From contig NZ_CP053928.1 in NCBI RefSeq assembly GCF_014108865.1, positions 5,084,001-5,148,000 on the forward strand: a stretch of 64,000 nt of DNA. The letters are read 5' to 3'. The notes under the pieces are model-generated. The model searched no databases and had not been told where the DNA came from. It was given only the letters and a program-made list of their open reading frames with translations. The DNA comes from Nocardioides sp. WS12. Lineage in GTDB: Bacteria; Actinomycetota; Actinomycetes; Propionibacteriales; Nocardioidaceae. Both the position numbers and the translations under genes were made by a program. Shown piece by piece: positions 58,376 to 64,000 of the stretch (its first letter is position 1; each line of letters opens with the position of its first letter).

Positions 58376-58951
58376 GTGCTGCTCAGCGACCGCGACATCT
58401 CGGCAGAACTCGACGCCGGCCGAATCGCCCTGGACCCCTACGACCCCTCGATGCTGCAACCGTCGTCCGTCGACGTGCGGCTCGACCGGTTCTTCCGGGT
58501 GTTCGAGAACCACCGCTACCCGCACATCGACCCCGCCGAGGACCAGTCGGACCTGACGCGCGAGATCGAGCCGATCGGCGACGAGCCGTTCATCCTGCAC
58601 CCGGGCGAGTTCGTGCTCGGCTCGACCTACGAGGTCGTCACGCTCCCCGACGACGTCGCCGCGCGCCTCGAGGGCAAGTCCTCGCTCGGCCGCCTCGGCC
58701 TGCTGACGCACTCGACGGCCGGCTTCATCGACCCCGGCTTCTCGGGTCATGTGACCCTCGAGCTCGCGAACGTCGCCAACCTGCCGATCAAGTTGTGGCC
58801 CGGTATGAAGATCGGCCAGGTCTGCTTCTTCCGCCTCTCCTCGGCCGCCGAGCACCCCTACGGCTCCGAGAAGTATGGGTCCCGCTACCAGGGCCAGCGC
58901 GGCCCGACCCCGTCGCGCTCGTTCCAGAGCTTCCACCGCACCAAGATCTGA
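58376..58951 (+). CDS. dcd: dCTP deaminase
   Basis: This 191-residue enzyme produces dUTP (or directly dUMP) from dCTP in thymidylate synthesis. Family signature: LQPSSVDVRLDRFFRVF, HPGEFVLGSTYE, LEGKSSLGRLGLLTHSTAGFIDPGFSGHVTLEL and the C-terminal YQGQRGPTPSRSF. Actinobacterial members are often bifunctional deaminase-dUTPases like that of M. tuberculosis. The GTG at 58376 starts the MLLSDRDI block. Confidence 0.94.
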   Translation: MLLSDRDISAELDAGRIALDPYDPSMLQPSSVDVRLDRFFRVFENHRYPHIDPAEDQSDLTREIEPIGDEPFILHPGEFVLGSTYEVVTLPDDVAARLEGKSSLGRLGLLTHSTAGFIDPGFSGHVTLELANVANLPIKLWPGMKIGQVCFFRLSSAAEHPYGSEKYGSRYQGQRGPTPSRSFQSFHRTKI

Positions 58952-58977
58952 CCGCCCGCTTCGACGGACCGCGGCAG

Positions 58978-58996
58978 TCAGGTTAGGCTGCCCTTA
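58978..58996 (+). promoter_or_regulatory. DtxR/IdeR iron box at the siderophore gene start
   Basis: TCAGGTTAGGCTGCCCTTA matches the 19-base iron-box consensus TTAGGTTAGGCTAACCTAA at 15 positions, including the whole AGGTTAGGCT core. Its last base is the A of the ATG at 58996. An iron-loaded IdeR/DtxR repressor would therefore block transcription start at or before the codon, in line with a leaderless or very short-leader mRNA. Confidence 0.72.
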
Positions 58997-59997
58997 TGTC
59001 CACCGATCAGAACGAGTACGTCGCCACCCTCCCGCTGTTGCTCACGGAGGTCGAGGTGCGCAGCGCCAAACGGGTGTCCCCGTCGTTCGTTCGGGTCGAA
59101 CTGGGCGGTGCTGCGCTCGGCGAGTTCGGCGTCGACGGACCGGTCTTCGACCAGCGGATCAAGGTCATCTTCCCCAACTCCGCCGGCAACCTGCCGGACT
59201 TCACCGCGGCCGACGAGTCCTGGTGGACCAGCTGGATGGAGATCCCCGAGGACGAGCGCGGGTCGATGCGGACCTACACGATCCGCGACGTGGTCGGGTC
59301 GGGCGAGGACACCCGCTTCGTCGTCGACATCGTGACCCACGCCCACGACGGCGCCCACGACGGCGCGCACGGTGACGCCCTCGACGGCGCCGGCAACGCG
59401 TGGGCCCAGCAGGCTGCGGTCGGCCAGCGACTCATCGTGATGGCGCCGCGCCGGGGCCACGACTTCGGCGGCATCGAGTGGTCCCCCGGCCAGGCGACCC
59501 GCCTGCTCCTCGTCGGCGACGAGACCGCGCTGCCCGCGATCCGCGGCGTCCTGCGCGACCTGCCGGCCGACGCGACCGGCGCCGCGTTCGTGGAGGTGCC
59601 CGTCGACGGCGACGTGCCGAACGACGTGACCACCCCGAACGACGTCACCGTGTCGTGGCTCCCCCGCAACGGCGCCGCCCGCGGCGAGGCACTGCACGCC
59701 GCCGTACTCGCGCACCTGACGGGTGAGGCACCCAACGAGGCGCTGATCGTGGCCGAGGACGAGATCGACCCCGACCTGTGGGAAACCCCCATCTACTCGT
59801 CGTCGGGCGAGGAGGTCGCCGAGGCGACCGCCGTACCGACGGGCGAGGCGCCGTACGCCGGCCTCTACGCCTGGATCGCCGGCGAGTCCAAGGTCGTCAC
59901 CGGCCTCCGTCGCAAGCTGGTCAACGACCTCGGACTGGACCGCAAGCAGGTCGCCTTCATGGGCTATTGGCGCGAAGGCGTCTCCATGCGCTCCTGA
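58996..59997 (+). CDS. Siderophore-interacting protein (FAD-dependent ferric reductase)
   Basis: This 333-residue SIP protein releases iron from imported siderophores. It has an FAD-binding front (RSAKRVSPSFVRVELGG, RTYTIRDVVG), a C-terminal SIP domain (LLVGDETALPAIRGVLRDLP, VEVPVDGD, VTVSWLPRNG ... YAGLYAWIAGESKVVTGLRRKLVNDLGLDRKQVAFMGYWREG). An insertion of about 20 residues in the middle is rich in His, Asp, Gly and Ala (HDGAHDGAHGDALDGAG). It is preceded by an iron box, so it is induced under iron limitation. Confidence 0.9.
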   Translation: MSTDQNEYVATLPLLLTEVEVRSAKRVSPSFVRVELGGAALGEFGVDGPVFDQRIKVIFPNSAGNLPDFTAADESWWTSWMEIPEDERGSMRTYTIRDVVGSGEDTRFVVDIVTHAHDGAHDGAHGDALDGAGNAWAQQAAVGQRLIVMAPRRGHDFGGIEWSPGQATRLLLVGDETALPAIRGVLRDLPADATGAAFVEVPVDGDVPNDVTTPNDVTVSWLPRNGAARGEALHAAVLAHLTGEAPNEALIVAEDEIDPDLWETPIYSSSGEEVAEATAVPTGEAPYAGLYAWIAGESKVVTGLRRKLVNDLGLDRKQVAFMGYWREGVSMRS

Positions 59998-59998
59998 G

Positions 59999-61894
59999 TC
60001 AGCGCACCGCCATCGTGATCGCCGAGGGGTACGTCGGGCCGGTATGGACCGTCACCGGCACCAACTGACCCAGCAGCGCAGTCAGCGGCGAGAGCAGGTG
60101 CGGGATGTCGAACGCCTGTACCGCGATCCGCAGCTTGTGGCCGGGCAGGATCACCGCGCCGGTCGGGAACACCTCGACATCGATGGGTGCGATCTCGTTG
60201 GGGGCAAGGTTCTTCTGCGCCGCCTTCGTGAACGGGTGGTACGGCTGCAGCAACTGGCCGCCCAGGTAGCGGGACCTGCTCGTGTCGAGCGCGCGGTGCG
60301 AGATCACCTGCCAGCCACCGGTGAGCCGACTGACCTTGCCGTCAGGCGCGACGTCCTCGATCGCGACCGAGAACATCCCGTCACCGGTGATCGATGACGC
60401 GTAGAGCCGCGCATTGATCGGACCCTGGATCCGCACCGCCTTGGTCACCGGCGCGGTGTCGAAGGTCAGGCCGCCGAGGTCGTTCAGCTTGTTGTCGTGG
60501 AAACAGGGCAGGTCGGCGAGCAACAGGTTCATGACACCGGCCGTCCACTGGTTGGCAGAACGGGTGCACAACCCGGTGACCGGGAGCGGCGCGACGATCG
60601 ACTTGCCGGCCACCGGGGTCCCCGTGGTGAGCGCGCCGGCCTTGCCGCCGGCCATCGACGTCCCGGACAGGGCGTACTTCTTCGCCGTGAGGTCCGTGTC
60701 CATCCACTTGCTCTTCTTCACCCAGGCGCCGGAACCCTGTTCGAAGTAGGTGAGCGGGGCGATCGCGTCGAGCTTGCCGTCGATCCCCTTGATGTAGTGG
60801 TCGAACCAGCGCAACTGGAGTTCGGCGAGGGTGCCGTAGCCGGCCTTCGCGACCTCGGCGCCCGACGAACCCTGCAGGTGGTCCCACGGACCGAGGATGA
60901 ACTTGGTCGGCACGCCGTTCTTCTGGAGCCGCTCGAAGTCGAGCGGCGTCCCGCGCTGGAACAGGTCATACTCGCCGCCGATCAGGAATGTCGGCACCTT
61001 CACCTTGTCGATGATCGAGATCGGTGAACGCTCGCGGTAGAACGGGCCGTCGTACGCCGACTCGCCGCCGAGGACCGCCTTGACCGCGAGCGGGAGCGTG
61101 AAGTTGAGGCCACCCATCAGGTGGTCGGTCGCCATCTTGAAGCCCGCGGCGGGCTCCTGGGCGCCGTACGCCGGCGGGATCACGCCGGTCGCGGTGACCA
61201 GGCCCAGCCACAGCGGAATGAAGCCGACATCGATCTGGCCGCCCGAGGCCACGACGTCGCGGTAGACGTCGGCGGCGGGCACCTGCGGGAAGATCGCCTT
61301 GAGTCCCGTGGGCTGGTTCGCGGCCGCGAACAACTGCGAGATACCCATGTACGACGGCCCGGTCATGCCGGTCTTGCCGTTGCTCCAGGGCTGACGGGCC
61401 GCCCAGTTCATGATCGCGCCCGCGTCCTTGCCCTCACGGGCCGAGAACGCTCCCCACTGGCCCTGCGAGGAACCGGTGCCACGGGCGTCGACGGTCAACT
61501 GCGCGTAGCCGCGCTTGACGAGGTAGTCGGGTCCGGAGCCGGCGAGGCCGCCACCACCCGACGCCATGACGGTCTTGTTGTACGCCGTGATCGTGACAAT
61601 CACGGGCAGCTTCGTGAGGACCGGCTGGCCGAGCACGGCCGGTCGGACCAGGTCACCGCGCAGGACGACGCCGTCGTCCATCACGATCGGGATGTCCCGA
61701 GTGGTGACGGTGGCCTTGTACTGCTCAGGCCGCGGCTTCCACGGCGTCGGCGCGACCTGCGGCAGCGGTGCCGCGGCGAGGCGGTCCGTCGGCTGGGCGG
61801 AAGCGCCTGTCGCCGTACCCGCCGGCAGCAGGGTGGCAGCGGCGAGTACGGCGGTGAGTGCGGCCGCGGCAACGCGGGGCAGCGCTGAAGTCAT
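59999..61894 (-). CDS. Secreted S15/CocE-type hydrolase
   Basis: This 631-residue exported alpha/beta hydrolase has a signal peptide (AAAALTAVLAAATLLPAGTATGASA) and the X-Pro dipeptidyl-peptidase/CocE catalytic core. The nucleophile elbow is TGPSYMGIS (Ser), with Asp likely in GGEYDLFQRGT and His in GPWDHLQG. A beta jelly-roll C-terminal domain follows (about residues 400-631). Family members cleave esters or acyl-peptides. AGGAGAGG precedes the ATG at 61894. It converges with the siderophore gene. Confidence 0.88.
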   Translation of the reverse strand: MTSALPRVAAAALTAVLAAATLLPAGTATGASAQPTDRLAAAPLPQVAPTPWKPRPEQYKATVTTRDIPIVMDDGVVLRGDLVRPAVLGQPVLTKLPVIVTITAYNKTVMASGGGGLAGSGPDYLVKRGYAQLTVDARGTGSSQGQWGAFSAREGKDAGAIMNWAARQPWSNGKTGMTGPSYMGISQLFAAANQPTGLKAIFPQVPAADVYRDVVASGGQIDVGFIPLWLGLVTATGVIPPAYGAQEPAAGFKMATDHLMGGLNFTLPLAVKAVLGGESAYDGPFYRERSPISIIDKVKVPTFLIGGEYDLFQRGTPLDFERLQKNGVPTKFILGPWDHLQGSSGAEVAKAGYGTLAELQLRWFDHYIKGIDGKLDAIAPLTYFEQGSGAWVKKSKWMDTDLTAKKYALSGTSMAGGKAGALTTGTPVAGKSIVAPLPVTGLCTRSANQWTAGVMNLLLADLPCFHDNKLNDLGGLTFDTAPVTKAVRIQGPINARLYASSITGDGMFSVAIEDVAPDGKVSRLTGGWQVISHRALDTSRSRYLGGQLLQPYHPFTKAAQKNLAPNEIAPIDVEVFPTGAVILPGHKLRIAVQAFDIPHLLSPLTALLGQLVPVTVHTGPTYPSAITMAVR

Positions 61895-61947
61895 GGGGGG
61901 TCCCTCTCCTGGATCTGCAGGGGACAACGAGGGACCCGTGACTGTCG

Positions 61948-62073
61948 TCACGCCAGGCGGTCGGGCTTCCGGCGAGCGGTCTTCACGCGGGCCACGAGGC
62001 GGCGTTGACGAGCCTTGCGCATGCGGTCGTCGAGGTCCTGACGGACCCGGGTCTCGGTGAGCATCTCGAACAT
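61948..62073 (-). CDS. Small basic protein of 41 residues
   Basis: A strong GAGGAGG ribosome site lies seven bases before an ATG at 62073, opening 41 codons to a TGA at 61950-61948. The product reads MFEMLTETRVRQDLDDRMRK, then a series of Arg/Lys residues, and is highly basic and helical with no cysteine. It lies between the DUF4097 gene (upstream, same strand) and the S15 hydrolase. Function unknown; a nucleic-acid-binding or regulatory role is possible. Confidence 0.6.
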   Translation of the reverse strand: MFEMLTETRVRQDLDDRMRKARQRRLVARVKTARRKPDRLA

Positions 62074-62118
62074 TGCGTTCCTCCTCTCGTACGGTGGGGA
62101 CTGGGGTGGGGACTGGGG

Positions 62119-62952
62119 TCAGGCAGGGATGAGGGCGATGTCGCCCGACATCGTCGTGGCACGCAGTTCCAGGTGCTCGACGCCCGGCTCGGGTTCGCCG
62201 ACGGCCTGCAGCGTGGAGGTGATCCGGCCGCTCAGGGTGCTGACGTCGGTCCACACCGGCGTGCCGGCGGGTACGCCGACGCAGATGTCACCGGACGCAC
62301 CCTTGGCGGTGATCTTGCCGCGGCGCGCGGCCCGGACCAGGACATCACCCGAGGCCGTCGTACTCGCGACATCGGACTCGGCCTCACCGATCTCGAGGTC
62401 ACCGGAGCCGGTCTTCACGACGACCGGCCCGCGGGCGTGGGCGATCCGGATGTCGCCGGATCCGGTCGAGATCGACGCCGACCCACCGCTCCGGTTCAGC
62501 GCCACGTCTCCGGAGCCGCTGCGGATCTTGAGGTCCCCGGAGGCGCCGGCGATCTTGACGTTGCCGGAGCCGGTGTCGATGACGAGGGCGCCGTCGACCT
62601 GGTCGAGCACGGCCTCGCCGGACCCGCTCTTGAGGCGTACGTCGCCCAGCGGGCCAGACACGGACAGGTCGGCGCTACCGGTCTTGGCGACCAGGTGGCT
62701 GCCCTCGCCGGCGTGGATCTCGATGTCGAGGTGCTGGTCTCCACCGAAGAAGCCGGCGCGGTTCTTCGGAGCGATGACGCTGACCCGGTCGCCCTCCTCC
62801 AGGACCGTCACCTCGGCGGCGCGGGCGCCGTGCACGCGCACCTCGGTGCTGGTGCGGTCGGAGGTGGTGATCACGACGCGGCCGGAGCCGTTCTCGACGT
62901 ACAGGTGGACGGGTGCGGGGGTGTCGAAGACGCGGGTGACGGGTTCGGACAT
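62119..62952 (-). CDS. DUF4097-family beta-repeat protein
   Basis: This 277-residue protein consists largely of repeated beta strands with the unit SGS/TGSGxVxI...(TGSADLSVSGPLGDVRLKSGSGEAVL, then TGSGNVKI, SGSGDVAL, TGSGDIRI, TGSGDLEI, ASGDVLV), a pattern of a right-handed beta-helix or DUF4097 adhesin-like fold. No signal peptide or membrane helix is seen, so it is probably cytoplasmic or non-classically exported. It follows the ribbon-helix-helix gene (39-base gap), the common actinobacterial pair. Confidence 0.84.
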   Translation of the reverse strand: MSEPVTRVFDTPAPVHLYVENGSGRVVITTSDRTSTEVRVHGARAAEVTVLEEGDRVSVIAPKNRAGFFGGDQHLDIEIHAGEGSHLVAKTGSADLSVSGPLGDVRLKSGSGEAVLDQVDGALVIDTGSGNVKIAGASGDLKIRSGSGDVALNRSGGSASISTGSGDIRIAHARGPVVVKTGSGDLEIGEAESDVASTTASGDVLVRAARRGKITAKGASGDICVGVPAGTPVWTDVSTLSGRITSTLQAVGEPEPGVEHLELRATTMSGDIALIPA

Positions 62953-62990
62953 GGCGTACTCCTCGTGTGGGGGTGCTCAGGGGTGGTGGG

Positions 62991-63532
62991 TCAGAGCCAG
63001 CCGGTCATCCGGCGATTGCCGCGCTTGCCCCCGAAGGGGAAGTCGCCACCGAAGGGCAGGCTCGACAGGTCGACGTCGACGTGGATCGCGTTGTCGCGGG
63101 TGGCGCCACGGATCAGGCTGACCAGCCAGGTGTTCAGCGACTGGCCGGCCTGCGCAGCAGCATCGTCCGCGCGGGCCTTGAGGGACTCGGGCAGCCGGAG
63201 GCTGACGCGAGCAAGCCCCTCGTCCTCCGCGCCCGGGGGCAGCGGCGGGGCGGGGGCGGCGGCGGGGCAGGGGGCTCCGGACGCATACCGGCGTCGACGA
63301 CGAAGTCCAGCTCGCGCCCGTCGAGCCGTACGTCGACGCTGCCACTCGACATCGCCGCCGTGATCTCCGACGCGGCCTGGCTGATCGCCTCCATCACGGC
63401 AAGACGAACGGCCGGGTCGAGCGCGTAGCCGAGGCGTTCGGCGATCTCGCGCGCCTCGGGACCGGCGCTGTCCGCCGCGGCCAGGAGGTCGCGTCGAAGG
63501 CTCTCGACGAAGGGGGTGATGTCCATGTGCAT
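62991..63532 (-). pseudogene. HicB-like ribbon-helix-helix protein, frameshifted in its proline linker
   Basis: The frame from the ATG at 63532 reads a helical domain (PFVESLRRDLLAAADSAG ... ISQAASEITAAMSSGSVDVRLDGRELDFVVDAG) and a proline-rich linker. It then loses sense inside a run of C and G bases (about 63235-63270). Another frame continues with a clear ribbon-helix-helix domain (ARVSLRLPESLKARADDAA, then QSLNTWLVSLIRGA) and a Gly-rich tail to a stop at 62991. So the intact gene would have one base more (or two fewer). A sequencing error in the homopolymer or a true mutation are both possible. Tandem palindromes upstream may be its own operator. Confidence 0.62.
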
Positions 63533-63537
63533 CACTA

Positions 63538-63578
63538 TGACGTCACGATGACGTCACTGTCAAGGCATCGTGGCGTCA
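63538..63578. promoter_or_regulatory. Phased TGACGTCA palindromes upstream of the ribbon-helix-helix gene
   Basis: TGACGTCA occurs twice, at 63538-63545 and 63549-63556, 11 bases apart, and a third, TGGCGTCA, lies at 63571-63578, 22 bases further. The spacing puts all on one DNA face. Ribbon-helix-helix dimers bind such short phased palindromes cooperatively, so this is a likely autoregulatory operator. The last repeat covers the stop codon of the next gene. Confidence 0.65.
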
Positions 63579-64000
63579 ACCCGCGGGAAGTGCTGGCACC
63601 ACCAGCTGGACGCCGTAGATCTCGCCGTCAGGCCGGATCCACAACTCGACGACCGCACCGTCGTCACAGCCGACCAGATTCTTGACCTGGAGCCGGACGA
63701 TGTCGTCGCCGGCCTGCGCGAACCGTTTCGGCAGCGACGCCGGGGTCGTGTCCCTCCGCCACGAACAGGTCGCCGGCCCGGCTGCGACGACGATGTCCCG
63801 CTTCTCCTGGAACAGCGCGCCGAGCGGGTCGATCCCGCAGTCGGGGTACCCGAGACCCGAGCACCCGGCCCAGCCGAATCGCTCCTCGGGCCTGTCGTTC
63901 CAGGGGGACGTGAACCCAGCGAGGAAGTTGCGGACCCGGTCGGCGAACCGGGGAACGTCGTCCTTGCCCCGCGCCCAGGCGAGGAACTCTCGGGCCGACT
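63576..64000 (-). CDS. Unknown protein, cut by the window edge
   Basis: An open frame on the minus strand runs in from the window end for 140 codons to a TGA at 63578-63576. Readable blocks are SAREFLAWARGKDDVPRFAD, GWAGCSGLGYPDCGIDPLGA and IVRLQVKNLVGCDDGAVVEL. It has four or five cysteines. The start is outside the window and the family is not recognised. Its end overlaps the phased operator of the ribbon-helix-helix gene. Confidence 0.6.
   Translation of the reverse strand, partial: SAREFLAWARGKDDVPRFADRVRNFLAGFTSPWNDRPEERFGWAGCSGLGYPDCGIDPLGALFQEKRDIVVAAGPATCSWRRDTTPASLPKRFAQAGDDIVRLQVKNLVGCDDGAVVELWIRPDGEIYGVQLVVPALPAG

Noticed and set aside
1..64000. CRISPR arrays, insertion sequences, prophage or integrase genes
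   Set aside because: No regularly spaced repeats, transposase-like frames or phage structural genes were seen.

Overview
The window is very GC-rich chromosomal DNA of an actinomycete, most likely of the Nocardioides type (order Propionibacteriales). The evidence is the codon bias, the frequent GTG starts, the operon order dnaK-grpE-dnaJ-hspR with an HspR (HAIR) operator, F420- and mycothiol-type enzymes, a DtxR/IdeR-type iron box, and clusters of DUF6230/DUF6114 proteins. I saw no insertion sequence, prophage, integrase or CRISPR array. The window opens and closes inside genes.

Layout. 0-7 kb: a tightly overlapping operon on the minus strand alternates secreted, signal-anchored DUF6230-like proteins with four-helix DUF6114-like membrane proteins. 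A type I signal peptidase diverges from it, and a TetR regulator and a membrane protein lie beyond. 7-11 kb: the dnaK heat-shock operon. 11-15 kb: two convergent, paralogous LuxR-type regulators around an unknown gene. 16-22 kb and 55.4 kb: genes for an F420 flavin oxidoreductase, a DUF385 protein, a DUF1214 protein, an SDR, a sulfotransferase-like protein and NTF2-fold enzymes. Three of their promoters carry a TnnAACnnGTTnnA palindrome, the form recognised by the steroid-catabolism repressor KstR. A P450 and several membrane or regulatory genes follow (21.8-31 kb). 31-35 kb: a CdaR-type regulator faces a polyhydroxyalkanoate synthase and depolymerase. 35.7-37.7 kb: two coupled malyl-CoA-type lyases. 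38 kb: a cupin and a TetR gene share a perfect operator. 39-44 kb: a PucR-type regulator faces a ferredoxin-reductase/fatty-acid-desaturase pair, followed by a crotonase. 44-49 kb: a translationally coupled, degenerate glycosyltransferase and small DivIVA-like protein, an SDR and a mycothiol-type protein. 49-54.6 kb: a long-chain acyl-CoA dehydrogenase, an Rrf2 regulator and a secreted metzincin-like protease with Ig-like repeats. 57-60 kb: tRNA-Gly(CCC), an SGNH hydrolase, dcd, and a siderophore-interacting protein under an iron box. 60-64 kb: a secreted S15-type hydrolase, a 41-residue basic protein, a DUF4097 protein, and a frameshifted ribbon-helix-helix protein behind helically phased TGACGTCA operators.

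How it works together. Much of the window concerns lipid and storage metabolism (steroid-type catabolism, fatty-acid oxidation and desaturation, PHA turnover, acyl-CoA lyases), with many local regulators next to their likely targets. The least understood module is the DUF6230/DUF6114 operon at the left edge. It has at least four paralogous secreted proteins that share a two-cysteine pattern. Its last visible member appears frameshifted. Three genes below about 60 codons are also supported by the sequence (28.3, 44.4 and 62.0 kb).
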